Part shown: positions 8,496 through 17,424 of the stretch, one piece after another
How the letters are laid out: each line of letters begins with the position of its first letter
How positions within the stretch are numbered: the stretch's first letter is position 1
Notes under the pieces: generated by a model
Seen by the model: only the letters and a program-made list of their open reading frames with translations
Database searches by the model: none
Told to the model about the DNA's origin: nothing
Program-made: the position numbers and the translations under genes
DNA from: Streptomyces sp. WAC 01529
GTDB lineage: Bacteria > Actinomycetota > Actinomycetes > Streptomycetales > Streptomycetaceae
DNA: 64,000 nt
NCBI RefSeq assembly: GCF_003945545.1
Contig: NZ_CP029617.1
Location: 4,413,001 to 4,477,000 of the forward strand
Direction: 5' to 3'

Positions 8496-10160
8496 ATGGC
8501 CAGAGGGCCGGAGGCCAGGGAGCGCGTTCGCCGGGAGCTCTGGAGACTGGCAAACGGCATGTGCCAGATGTGTCGGAGGGAGCTGGACCCTGGGACTGCC
8601 GGACGTACCCCAACGGCTCAGGCGGCACACAATGTGGCACTCAGCGATCATGGGCCCCGAGCGGACCCCACCCTGCCGATCGAGGCCAGGAACGCTGCAT
8701 CGAACCTCCTGTTGTTGTGCTCGACCTGCCACGACATCGTCGACAAGAACAACGGGGAGGCGTACACCGTTGAGGAGCTGTCCAGACTCAAGGCGGAGCA
8801 TGAGACCTGGACCGCCGCGCTGAGGAAAGCCGGACAGGCGTGGCGGATGAGCTACAGCAGCATCGACTACCTCAACGTGCCGAGAGTTGCGATGCTTCCG
8901 GGCGGGGATGTCGTGCAGCAGGCAGCTCAACGTGCCGGCCTCGACCCGACGCGGCCGTTCTCTGGGCAGGGGTTCGCCCCCGGAATGTTCGTCGGGACTG
9001 TGCGTCCCGTCTTCGAGTCGTGGCGAGGGCACGCTGTTCCTCTCGGCGAAGCGCGTCTGGATACGATCCGGCAGGGGATGTACGTGGCGTTCAACGCGCC
9101 GATGCGTAGCCGCAACGTGTCCAACCGGCCGTTTCCTCGGCCGCTCACCGGAACATGGCAGGACGACCCCTACCTGTCCTTTCGACTGGGCGGACGTACG
9201 GTCATGATCCGGTATGACCCGCAATGGCTCACCACCACTACCGCCGGCACAGACTTGGTCAGCGCGGCGACAGAGCAGGCCACCTATGCGGGGATCGGCC
9301 TTGTCGTGGGTGAATCCGCCGATGCGATTCGGATCTCCGCGCTGTTCTTCGGGAAGCCGCAAACCGCAGAAGGGGCGTTCATGAAGTACGTCATTCAGGG
9401 CGAGGACGAGACCGTAAGGATGGTCTCTGTCGACGACTTCGAGACAGGGTTGTCGTCGCACGGGTCGGGATCGCGACTGCTGGGCGCTACTCGTGACTCG
9501 AGCAGCGATGACGTCACTGTGGCACTGCACTTCAACGAACTTGAGGTCGACCCGGGGCAGATCCAGCGTGAGACGTTCCGGCAGCTGATGCGGGTGGTGC
9601 CGGAGTTCCGGCGCGATCTCACGGTCGCCGTGGGCAATCTCGTCACCCACTCGGGGCTGACCGGCCTGCCGAAGCCGCTTGACATCGCAGCGGCCCACTT
9701 GGCGGGTGAGCCCAAGGTGTGGTCGACGCACTCCATCAACGCTCTGGGCACTCTGCTGGCGGACGTGGAAGTGGCCTTCGCCCTCGTCCGTGGCGTGCGC
9801 AGAGGCCAACTCGATGACTTGCACCAAGCGCTCCTGGCTGAGTCGGAGAGCTACCTCGGGGCGGTCGAGGTGAATCTTCGGCGCCCGACACACCAGCGTT
9901 TCTACGGCGTGAGCCCTCGCTATCGACTCATCGAAGCGGATCTCCGACTGCTGTACAGCGCGAAGGAGTACTACGGGGAACTCGGCGACTGGGATCACAG
10001 ACCTCACGAGCTGCTTGATGAGTGGGAATCGGAGGAGATCTTCAAGAGCGTGGCCTGGGAGGAGGACAAGGAACAAAGCGCTGCTGACGAACGCCAGGCT
10101 GAGGAAGAGATGTCCGGGTGGTTGGCCATGATCGACCCGGACGAGGCAGCAGCGGATTGA
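8496..10160 (+). CDS. HNH nuclease fused to a large uncharacterised domain
   Basis: A 554-aa protein. Residues 23-100 form an HNH module: CQMC (C23, C26), AHN (H45, N46), then N70, LLLLCSTCHD (C75, C78, H79), followed by the TVEELSRLKAEHE tail. This arrangement is very close to the N-terminal nuclease of Cap5-type (HNH-SAVED) effectors. The remaining ~430 residues do not show a pattern I recognise as SAVED; they look like a mixed alpha/beta regulatory or sensor region, ending in an acidic helical tail (DEWESEEIFKSVAWEEDKEQ). No CD-NTase gene is adjacent, so this is not a complete CBASS. A DNA-degrading defence effector controlled by its C-terminus is the most economical inference. Confidence 0.78.
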   Translation: MARGPEARERVRRELWRLANGMCQMCRRELDPGTAGRTPTAQAAHNVALSDHGPRADPTLPIEARNAASNLLLLCSTCHDIVDKNNGEAYTVEELSRLKAEHETWTAALRKAGQAWRMSYSSIDYLNVPRVAMLPGGDVVQQAAQRAGLDPTRPFSGQGFAPGMFVGTVRPVFESWRGHAVPLGEARLDTIRQGMYVAFNAPMRSRNVSNRPFPRPLTGTWQDDPYLSFRLGGRTVMIRYDPQWLTTTTAGTDLVSAATEQATYAGIGLVVGESADAIRISALFFGKPQTAEGAFMKYVIQGEDETVRMVSVDDFETGLSSHGSGSRLLGATRDSSSDDVTVALHFNELEVDPGQIQRETFRQLMRVVPEFRRDLTVAVGNLVTHSGLTGLPKPLDIAAAHLAGEPKVWSTHSINALGTLLADVEVAFALVRGVRRGQLDDLHQALLAESESYLGAVEVNLRRPTHQRFYGVSPRYRLIEADLRLLYSAKEYYGELGDWDHRPHELLDEWESEEIFKSVAWEEDKEQSAADERQAEEEMSGWLAMIDPDEAAAD

Positions 10161-10290
10161 TGGCCCCTGACCCCGTAGGCGTAGAGCACTCTCCGCTCGC
10201 ACCTTGCCGTGGACAGATCCTGAGGACCGTGGTCACCGGTGGCCGGCGGCACGGTGTCCTCCAGGGCGAGCACCCGGGGTAGTCCACGGA

Positions 10291-12966
10291 CTATGGCTCG
10301 CACCGTGGTGGCCGTGGCCCGGCCAGACGCAGGTCTGACAGGACTTGGTGAGCCAGTTCGAAGGGCTGGTTGCGGGGGCCGTGGGGTACCGAGGTGGCGG
10401 ATTCGAAGCCGCGCTGTGCGGCGAGGGCTCTGGGGCCTACCAGCCAGGTGAGCCGGTAATGCCGCCAGAGGGGAATCGGCCGACGGGCATCGACCACGAT
10501 GAGGTCGGGCCGACGCCAGATGACCAGCGCCCAGGCTCCCCCGCCGGAGTCGGAGCCCGAGCTGGCCCAGGCTCCGACCAGGGGCGCGTCTTCGGCTGCA
10601 CCGACTGCTTCGAGTGCCACCAGCGCGGGGTTGCTGAAGCGGCCGCCGGTGACATGGAGGAGGAGTCGTCCATGGCGGTGTACGTCGCGCCCCTTCTCGG
10701 CGAGGGACCATACGGCGTCAGCGACGGGATCGTCCTGGACGACGTCCGACGCGACATCGAGCACGGCGGCCGGGTCGACGGCCGGGCCGAAAGCTGTGTC
10801 GAGCAGCGTCGTGTACTCCGAGACGTACGCGGAATCCGCTGCGGGAAGCAGGTGGCCGACTGCCTGGGAGGCTTCGTTGAAGGCGAGTGTTTCACGGGTG
10901 ATTTCGTAGCGTGGGGCGTGGCTTCGGAGCACGGCGAGGGCGACTGCGGCGAGGCTGCCGACCTGGGGCTCGATTCGCTCGGGGAAATCGTTTCGGTTCA
11001 GTGCGCGGACGGCCTGGGAGAGCAGTGGTAGCCAGTCGGTGTGTGCCGGGGGCCAGGCGCCTGCCGCGCCGGTCCACAGGGTCAGCCGGACGACGAGCAT
11101 GCGCTCCGGAGGGCCCAGTTGCGGAGCGAGGGTGACGAGGCGCTCCACCCAGCGCCGGTATCTACGGCGGACTTCCTGGTCGGCCTGCCGGAGGTCGGGC
11201 AGGGTGGCGGCGCTGCTCGCTTCGGCACCGGCTGCCTCGGGGGCGTGCTCTGCTGCCACGGCCTCGGCGTCGTCATCGTCGAGGGCGGCTTCGATGTCAT
11301 CGCTGAACCGCTCGTCCCAGGAGACGGGCAGCAGGTCCTGAAAGGGCGTGCTGGTGTCGGTGGGTAGGGGGAGCCCCAGCGCGAAGCGCGTGAGCGGGTG
11401 TCCGACGCGTCCGGCGCATTCGTCCAGATAGCGCTCCCAGCCGTCCTCGTCGCCGTCCAGTGGGGCCGTCGCGGCCGCACCGCCAGTGCTGCTGCTCGCG
11501 GATACGCCCGCTGGGGTGGGGGTCAGTCCCGTACGGAGGGTTTCCAGGTCGCCCAGGAATCGTTCGGCGAGCCGGGGATCCGCGAACAGGTCGGGTGGCC
11601 GTGTCGTGGGGGCCTGGGACTGGGCCGGGGTCATTCGGCGTAGGGCGCGGTCGGGGTCGACGACGAACACGATGTTGCCGAAGCTCGGTACGCCGTCGCT
11701 GTCGAGGACGACCAGGCGCACGCGGCTGCCCGCATCCGCCGGAGCCGTCACCGTCAGCGTGGCCTGTCCGGGCGGGATTTCGGCGATGCGCTCCCATGCC
11801 TCCGGCGGTGCTGCGGCCTGAGACAACTCCAAGTGAGCGGTGTCGGAGATCGGCCGGGCCACGCTGATCTCCAGGCCGTCCGGTACGCGTAGGGCACCGA
11901 GCAGCAGCGGCCCACTGCCGGCGATGGGGCGGGGAAGGGGCGGGACCGTGTGCAGCTGGACGGCGGGCTCGTCGCTGCCGTCCGGAAGGAGGGTGGCGGT
12001 GATGGGAGCGATGATGCCGAGTTCGCAGTTGCCGCCGTCGCCCTGGGAAAGCAGCAGGGCCGCGGCGGAGAGGTTCGGGCTGCCGGTCAGGGCCCAACGC
12101 TGCCCCTCGGAGACCCACTCGACGAGTTTCCCGTGGCGGTACCGCTGGTCGTTGTCGCTGACGACGCGTCCGTCGTACTCCTTCACCAGGGTGGCGACCG
12201 ACGGATCGTCAAGGTCGCTGAGTCCGGGCTGGTAGGCGAGGGTGAACCGACTCGGGCGGAAGCGTTCGAGCAGCCGCCGCAGTGCCATCGCGCGCCGGTC
12301 GTAGAAGGGCGCGAACACGGCCAGTTCGTCGACGGGCCCCTGCGGCAGCTGATCGATGATCGGCGAACGCAGACTGCTGACGACGCGGACCTGCGGCGCT
12401 GTGGGTGTCCTGTCGCGGTGGAGCCGGTCCAGCAGCGCTGCGACCCGACCCAGCGCCTGTGGCACTCCGGCGGAGAATCTCACCCTTTCCGGGAGGTCGC
12501 GTAGCCATGCCGACAGCTCCGAAACCGCGGTGGGACTCTGCTCGCCGTCCACCCGCAGAACCGTCCACAGTTCGGCGTTGGCCTGCCAGCCAGCCAGCGT
12601 GGTGTTGCCGGAGCCGAGGGCGATGGTGGCATGCTCCGGTCCGGCAAGGACCATCAGCTTGGGATGGAACGCGGGACCGTGGGCGTACGCCAGACCTGCC
12701 AGGTAGCTGCGGCCAGCCCGCCGGACGGAGCGGGGGTCGTTCCGGGTCATGGAGACGTCTCCCACCACGGTGACGCGTGCGCCGGTGGCCTGGGTGACGC
12801 CGAGGGCGATCTCCTCGAAGAAGCCGAGATCGGCGGTGAAGCTGAGGAAGAGTGCTTCTTCCAGGTTCCGTCCGCCCGTGCGCTCCTCGTTGAGGATGAG
12901 GGTCAGCGGCGAGGCGAACGCGGTTGGTGGCTCCACCGCTCCCGGTGCCGGTACGGTCTCAGTCAA
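10291..12966 (-). CDS. Phospholipase D-superfamily protein of a two-gene putative defence locus
   Basis: An 891-aa protein with two PLD half-sites. The first is FHPKLMVL (H101, K103) with GSGNTT (N121); the second is RHGKLVEW (H278, K280) with TGSPNLS (N298). Both H-x-K pairs are intact, so a nuclease or lipase-like PLD active site is plausible. The first ~330 residues are the catalytic part; the rest is a long uncharacterised region, acidic around residues 490-600. The TTG start has a GGGAGG site at good spacing. It overlaps the 3' end of the upstream 505-aa gene when that gene is read in its restored frame (stop at 12959-12961). PLD proteins occur in several phage-defence systems (for example drmC of DISARM), but no DISARM methylase or helicase is present here. 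Confidence 0.75.
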   Translation of the reverse strand: MTETVPAPGAVEPPTAFASPLTLILNEERTGGRNLEEALFLSFTADLGFFEEIALGVTQATGARVTVVGDVSMTRNDPRSVRRAGRSYLAGLAYAHGPAFHPKLMVLAGPEHATIALGSGNTTLAGWQANAELWTVLRVDGEQSPTAVSELSAWLRDLPERVRFSAGVPQALGRVAALLDRLHRDRTPTAPQVRVVSSLRSPIIDQLPQGPVDELAVFAPFYDRRAMALRRLLERFRPSRFTLAYQPGLSDLDDPSVATLVKEYDGRVVSDNDQRYRHGKLVEWVSEGQRWALTGSPNLSAAALLLSQGDGGNCELGIIAPITATLLPDGSDEPAVQLHTVPPLPRPIAGSGPLLLGALRVPDGLEISVARPISDTAHLELSQAAAPPEAWERIAEIPPGQATLTVTAPADAGSRVRLVVLDSDGVPSFGNIVFVVDPDRALRRMTPAQSQAPTTRPPDLFADPRLAERFLGDLETLRTGLTPTPAGVSASSSTGGAAATAPLDGDEDGWERYLDECAGRVGHPLTRFALGLPLPTDTSTPFQDLLPVSWDERFSDDIEAALDDDDAEAVAAEHAPEAAGAEASSAATLPDLRQADQEVRRRYRRWVERLVTLAPQLGPPERMLVVRLTLWTGAAGAWPPAHTDWLPLLSQAVRALNRNDFPERIEPQVGSLAAVALAVLRSHAPRYEITRETLAFNEASQAVGHLLPAADSAYVSEYTTLLDTAFGPAVDPAAVLDVASDVVQDDPVADAVWSLAEKGRDVHRHGRLLLHVTGGRFSNPALVALEAVGAAEDAPLVGAWASSGSDSGGGAWALVIWRRPDLIVVDARRPIPLWRHYRLTWLVGPRALAAQRGFESATSVPHGPRNQPFELAHQVLSDLRLAGPRPPRCEP

Positions 12967-12980
12967 CGAGAGCCCTCCCG

Positions 12981-14498
12981 CTACTGGTCACCGACCAGTG
13001 TTGGTCGTGGTAGTGCAGTACGCCGCAGGTGGCCAGGACGGTCCCGAGCTGGTCCAGCCGTAGCCCGACGTCGCCGCGCCCCTCCTGGCTTGTCCGGTAC
13101 AGCAGCCCGCCCCGTTGGTGCAGCCGGGTCGGTAACCACAATGTGCCGTCGGCGCGTCGGCGCGTCGGCGCGTCGGCGGGCCTTGGCCAGCGCGATCCGC
13201 TGCGACCGCGCCACCAGGTCGTAGGTGAGTCGGCGGGCGACGTCGCGCAGTTTCATGGGCCGAGCTTCGTCAAGCCGCCGCTGGACCCATTCCGGGCCGA
13301 GCTCGACACCGCGCTGGCCGAGGAACGCGTCCCGGACCCGACCGGTGAGTTCGTCCACCCGACGGGCATTGGTGGCAAGCACCCGCAGTTCGGCGAGGGG
13401 CAAGGGATCACCCACCCACCGCAGGTCGTGCTCAGCGGGCAACGGCGCTCCGGTCGTGCTCTGCGTCGCGGGCAGGGAGGACAGGAACGCGTCCACCGTC
13501 ATGTCGGGCAACTCTGCGGCGAACCGGTCGGCCACCTCCTCGATCGGCACCAGCCCTTCGACCTGCTCCACGAGCCAGGACCACAGGCGGCGCCATGCTC
13601 CGACGGAGTAGTTCCGCAGCACCACTCCGCGCCAGGCACCGGCCGTGTCGATGCCGCTGGTCACGGGATCGCTGGTCAGGAAGTCACCGAAAGCGAGCAC
13701 GTGGCCGATGTCGCGGGTGAAATATCGGACGGGATGTGTGGCGACCACACGAGCCAGAAGCTGAATCGTCTGTCGCCGTGTTGCCGAGCGGGAGCCTGCT
13801 TCGGCCGGTGCACCGGGCTCGCACATGAGGTTCGCCAGCCACGCCCCGTCAGGATGCTCACCGCCCACGCACACACACAGCCGGTCCCCGAAAGGGGCGA
13901 GATCATCCACGTTCAGCGTGTCCTCGGCGGCCAGTTCGAGCAACCCGCCCAGTCCGGCTCGTAGTGCTGCGGTCTCAAGCCGCGGTCCGGGAACCGGCAT
14001 GGGCCCTGCACCGAGGATGCCGAGCGCGACCTCGGATCCGGCGTACGGTGTCCAGAACCCCCACGAGTTGCCCACGTACCCGTCCTTGCCCGGGACCTCG
14101 GCCTCGGACATGGTGACCGTCCCGGAGTGCAGCCGCCGGGCAAGGGCATCGACCCCATGAGCACGCGGCAGCCACTCCAGAGCCTGCGGATGATGCGCGA
14201 GCGACACGGCGGCCAACGCCACCTCCGCGCGGCGCAGCAGAGTCTGGGCGGCCGGGACCGTCAGGTCTTCCGCATCGGCTTGGGCTGCGATCAGCCCGTG
14301 CAGAGCATAGTAACGCGCATGCGGAGTCAACGTGGTCACCCCTGGCACCAGGTGATCGACCATGCGCCCCACATGCCGCTCCACCGAGAGCGGATAACGG
14401 CCCGCGGCGACGTCAAGCCCCGGGCGACTCCACCCTGGCCCCTCTACACGCCCCGAGGCGGTCCCGCGCCCTCCTGCGGTGGCTACCCGCTCAGCCAT
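12981..14498 (-). CDS. Unknown 505-aa protein, C-terminus out of frame at an 8-bp repeat
   Basis: No family recognised. The body is well-behaved coding sequence (HVGRMVDHLVPGVTTLTPHA..., ALEWLPRAHGVDALARRLHS, WGFWTPYAGSEVALGILG). It upholds normal composition until ~13180, where it crosses four 8-bp tandem repeats. Beyond them the current frame gives low-complexity Arg/Ala/Pro (...ARRRRATAGPARDRPGHL). A different frame gives a folded-looking tail (LWLPTRLHQRGGLLYRTSQE... ending SSGRALVD) that stops at 12959, overlapping the PLD gene start. One extra repeat, or two fewer, would join the two frames. The protein is therefore either phase-variable or shifted off. The IS5-family element sits ~45 bp upstream of its start. 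Confidence 0.7.
   Translation of the reverse strand: MAERVATAGGRGTASGRVEGPGWSRPGLDVAAGRYPLSVERHVGRMVDHLVPGVTTLTPHARYYALHGLIAAQADAEDLTVPAAQTLLRRAEVALAAVSLAHHPQALEWLPRAHGVDALARRLHSGTVTMSEAEVPGKDGYVGNSWGFWTPYAGSEVALGILGAGPMPVPGPRLETAALRAGLGGLLELAAEDTLNVDDLAPFGDRLCVCVGGEHPDGAWLANLMCEPGAPAEAGSRSATRRQTIQLLARVVATHPVRYFTRDIGHVLAFGDFLTSDPVTSGIDTAGAWRGVVLRNYSVGAWRRLWSWLVEQVEGLVPIEEVADRFAAELPDMTVDAFLSSLPATQSTTGAPLPAEHDLRWVGDPLPLAELRVLATNARRVDELTGRVRDAFLGQRGVELGPEWVQRRLDEARPMKLRDVARRLTYDLVARSQRIALAKARRRADAPTRRRHIVVTDPAAPTGRAAVPDKPGGARRRRATAGPARDRPGHLRRTALPRPTLVGDQ
13148..13179. repeat. Four tandem 8-bp units (GTCGGCGC) inside a coding region
   Basis: GTCGGCGC x3 followed by GTCGGCGG. An 8-bp unit changes reading frame with each copy gained or lost. 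From the present four copies, five or two copies place the upstream coding frame in register with the conserved-looking C-terminal frame. Confidence 0.85.
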
Positions 14499-14542
14499 CA
14501 GACCGGAAGGAGCCGACCGGGAACCGGTTGGTGACTCTTACT

Positions 14543-15423
14543 GGCTCTAACAAAAACTGATGATCATGTGACTGCTGGCTTGTCTGCTCGTTGGTCTGGT
14601 CGTGGGGAATCGTCAGTCGCGTCCGTGGATCGTGTCGGATGAGCTGTGGTCGCTGATCGAGCCGTTGCTGCCCGAGCCGGCGCCGAAGGTGGTCGAGGGG
14701 CGGCCGCGGGTGCCGGACCGGCAGGCCCTGTGCGGGATCCTGTTCGTGCTGCACACCGGCATCCAGTGGGGGTACCTGCCCCAGGAGCTCGGCTTCGGCT
14801 CGGGCATGACCTGCTGGCGACGGCTGGCCGCCTGGAACGAGGCCGGCGTCTGGGACCAACTCCATGTCCTGCCGCTCGAGAAGCTGCGTTCGAAGGACAA
14901 GCTGGACTGGTCGCGGGCGGTGATCGACTCCTCGCACGTCCGCGCGGCCCGCAGGGGCCCAAAAGCGGGCCCAGCCCGGTCGACCGCGCACGACCGGGCA
15001 GCAAACACCACCTCATCGTCGACGGGCAGGGCATCCCGCTCGCGGTGTCGCTGACCGGCGGCAACCGCAACGACGTCACCCAGCTTTTGCCCCTGCTCGA
15101 CAAGATTCCGGCCGTCGCGGGCCGGGTCGGCAGACCGCGCCGACGGTCGGACGCACTGCTGGCCGACCGCGGCTACGACCACGACAAGTACCGCCGCTTG
15201 CTCTGGCAGCGCGGAATCCGCCCGGTGATCGCGGAGCGAGGCCAGCCCCACGGCAGCGGCCTGGGCATCTTCCGCTACGTCGTCGAGCGCACGATCTCCT
15301 GGCTGCACGGCTTCCGTCGGCTTCGGATCCGCTGGGAACGACGCGACGACATCCACGAAGCGTTCCTCGGCCTCGCCGTCTGCCTGATCACCCACCGACA
15401 CGTCCAACGGCTTTGTTAGGGCC
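14543..15423 (+). mobile_element. IS5-family insertion sequence
   Basis: A compact ~0.88 kb element with one transposase split over two frames. Terminal inverted repeats share GGC(T/C)CTAACAAA: left end at 14543, right end as the complement ending at 15423. A clean target duplication is not obvious; both flanks show a TTACTGG-like string. The ends are therefore approximate by a few bases. Confidence 0.8.
14602..15419 (+). CDS. IS5-family DDE transposase, -1 programmed frameshift
   Basis: The first frame begins GTG (VGNRQSRPWIVSDELWSLIE) and carries the DUF4096-type N-terminus and the first catalytic Asp (AVIDSSHV). At 14958-14964 the heptamer C_CCA_AAA lies in the zero frame, a textbook -1 slip site. 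After a slip, translation continues GPSPVDRARPGSKHHLI, then GNRNDVTQLLPLLDKI, ADRGYDHDKYRR and the conserved C-terminus RYVVERTISWLHGFRRLRI, ending LC at 15419. The fused product (~270 aa) has the full DDE set, so the element is probably active or recently so. Without the slip only a truncated protein of ~150 aa is made. Confidence 0.85.
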
Positions 15424-15770
15424 TTTTACTGGGCACGCGAGCCGACTTCCCACCGGTGCGGGCGGCACCATCGTCGTCGTGCGCCATTCCTTCGCACCTG
15501 GCACACCTGTATCGCGCTTCTTCATGCCCTGCTGCCCATCCTCAGTGCCGCCCCAGCAGGCGACTGATCAGTCAGTCTGACGCATCCTCAGCCGCCGTTA
15601 GGTGGGCTGGTGGACATCCACTACGAATCAAGCAGCCGGGCTGACGCTCGATGCCGCAAGTGCCGCGCCGCAGCGTGTGCGGCAGTACAGAGGGAGGGAA
15701 GGGTATGCGCGGTCAGCCTCCGCTCAGCGGATACCGCCGTCCGCTCTATCCAGCATGCTTGTCTGCCGTG
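15424..15770. other. Intergenic between IS and kinase gene
   Basis: About 350 bp with no supported gene. It is the 3' side of the restriction-kinase operon and the right flank of the IS; nothing recognisable remains. Confidence 0.4.
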
Positions 15771-17357
15771 CTACCCGCCCTCCCTCATCCTTTCGATCTG
15801 CCTATTGAGATTGCGGACCTGGGTCGACTCGGGACCGAAGGCTTCAGCCAGGAGGGGGCGGATGGCCTCGAGTTCGGTCAATGCCTCGTCAGAACGAGCT
15901 GCGGCTGCCAGCATCTGGGCGATGACGAAGCGGGTTTCGAGCACTTCTTCTGGCTCTTTTTGTGGCACTGAGCTCAGGGCGTTCAGAACGTAGAATCGCA
16001 GCTGGGGAAGGGCTTTATCGGGCTTGCCGATCTCAGCGTAGGCATGTCCTGCGTGGTAGGCGCAGTCGAGGACATATGCGTCATTTGGTGGCAGATGCCT
16101 GCGGTAATCGCGTCCAACGGTATCGAATAGGGAGGCGGCCCGCGTGTATTCCCCAGCGTAGAACAGCGCGGCAGCCAAGAAGTGACGCAGTTGCAGCGCC
16201 AGGAACTGATCGTGCCCGGCGCGTTCAATGCCGTCCTCGAGGAGGTTGATCGCCTCGGACGGCCGGTCATCGTCCAGCAGCACACGAACGTTGTCCCTGA
16301 GCCGTTCGAACTCGGCTTCGGTGAGCCTGGTGCGGGAAGACTCATGGACGCGGCGCTTCGCTGGCGCCAGCAACGGTCGACGAAACGGTCGGGTCGGGTC
16401 GCGGCTCTCATCGCTTCCGGCGAGCCCGCTCGCCGTCGAGGTAAGGGGAACAAGCGCTTCGTAAACCACCTCGGCGGACGGTCGTATGTTCGGATCCTTG
16501 GCCAGCATCGACGCCACCAGAGCGTCCACGGACTCTGAGATTTCGGATCGCCGTGCCCTCACCGACGGCGGAATCGACTGTAGGTGGTGAGCACGGAGCG
16601 GAACATCGTTCGAGGCGTGGAAAGGCACATCGCCTGTGAGCAGTTCACACAAGAGGCAACCGAGCGAATAGATGTCGGACGCGGACGTCACCGCTTGGCC
16701 GAGACACTGCTCCGGCGACATGTACGCCGGTGTGCCAACGGTTCTGTCAACCTGCGTCAGCCGCGGCAGCGCTCCTGCTCCGCGGAGGATGGCGATACCG
16801 AAGTCGAGCACCTTCACCAAGCCGCCGTCGACGAGCATCACGTTGGCCGGCTTGATGTCGCGGTGGACGATGTCGACCCGGTGGACGTCGGCCAGCACAG
16901 CTGCGATCTGTGCCGCGATCGCAGCGGCCCATTCCAGGCTCGGAGGCGATTCCACGTAGTCCGTGTGGTCGAGTGTTGCCTCCAATGTGGAGCCACGTAG
17001 CAGCTGCATGACAAGCCACAGTTGCGTGGTGCCGTCCGGCGCCGTTTCGACGCCCGTGTCATAAACAGCTGGGGTACCGGGATGCTCCAACTGGGCGGTG
17101 GTACGAATCTCGCGCAGGAACCGTTTGCGATCTCGCTCCAGCGCATCGAGGATTTCGACTGCCTCCGGGCTGTCCGGCGAGGCAGGAACGGAGCCTGGAG
17201 AGGGGGGACGCAAGAGCTTGATCGCCACCCGCCGGTCCAGACGTTCGTCGTAGCCGTGAAAGACCTCGCTCATACCGCCGCGGCCAAGCGACCCGTCCAC
17301 TCGGTATCGCCCGGCAAACAGCCGTCTTGCGGCCGGTCGCGCCGTCTCTTCCGTCAC
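15771..17357 (-). CDS. Hanks-type Ser/Thr protein kinase with C-terminal TPR-like region
   Basis: A 528-aa cytosolic kinase. Residues ~15-285 are the kinase domain: glycine loop GSLGRGGMSEV, VAIKLL lysine, catalytic HRDIKPANV, DFGIA, and PAYMSPEQCLG activation segment. No transmembrane segment or PASTA repeats follow; instead residues ~340-525 form helical repeats (FERLRDNVRVLLDDDRPSEA..., HAYAEIGKPDKALPQL) like a TPR array. The GTG start has a GGGAGG site. It lies 67 bp after hsdR on the same strand and is probably in the same operon, so it may control the restriction enzyme or sense infection. Kinases occur in Pgl/BREX and Stk2-type defence, but no PglZ or PglX is present. Confidence 0.82.
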   Translation of the reverse strand: MTEETARPAARRLFAGRYRVDGSLGRGGMSEVFHGYDERLDRRVAIKLLRPPSPGSVPASPDSPEAVEILDALERDRKRFLREIRTTAQLEHPGTPAVYDTGVETAPDGTTQLWLVMQLLRGSTLEATLDHTDYVESPPSLEWAAAIAAQIAAVLADVHRVDIVHRDIKPANVMLVDGGLVKVLDFGIAILRGAGALPRLTQVDRTVGTPAYMSPEQCLGQAVTSASDIYSLGCLLCELLTGDVPFHASNDVPLRAHHLQSIPPSVRARRSEISESVDALVASMLAKDPNIRPSAEVVYEALVPLTSTASGLAGSDESRDPTRPFRRPLLAPAKRRVHESSRTRLTEAEFERLRDNVRVLLDDDRPSEAINLLEDGIERAGHDQFLALQLRHFLAAALFYAGEYTRAASLFDTVGRDYRRHLPPNDAYVLDCAYHAGHAYAEIGKPDKALPQLRFYVLNALSSVPQKEPEEVLETRFVIAQMLAAAARSDEALTELEAIRPLLAEAFGPESTQVRNLNRQIERMREGG

Positions 17358-17424
17358 GCTCCGCCCCTCCCAAGGAGTGGGATTTGCCCGGTTAATTCGC
17401 CTGGGTGTCTACCCGCCGGGGTGA

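Noticed and set aside
8496..10160. A complete CBASS system
   Set aside because: The HNH module looks like Cap5, but no CD-NTase or Cap2/Cap3 genes are nearby.
8403..10202. 599-aa minus-strand open frame opposite the HNH gene
   Set aside because: No recognisable motif, Arg/His/Pro-rich antisense composition, and the plus strand has an intact HNH signature.
10291..14498. DISARM or Dpd system on the basis of the PLD protein
   Set aside because: The DrmA/DrmB helicases, a DISARM methylase and dpd genes are absent.
14602..15419. Transposase as a dead, frameshifted gene
   Set aside because: The frame change falls exactly on a C_CCA_AAA heptamer and the -1 product restores the full DDE domain, so recoding is the better explanation.
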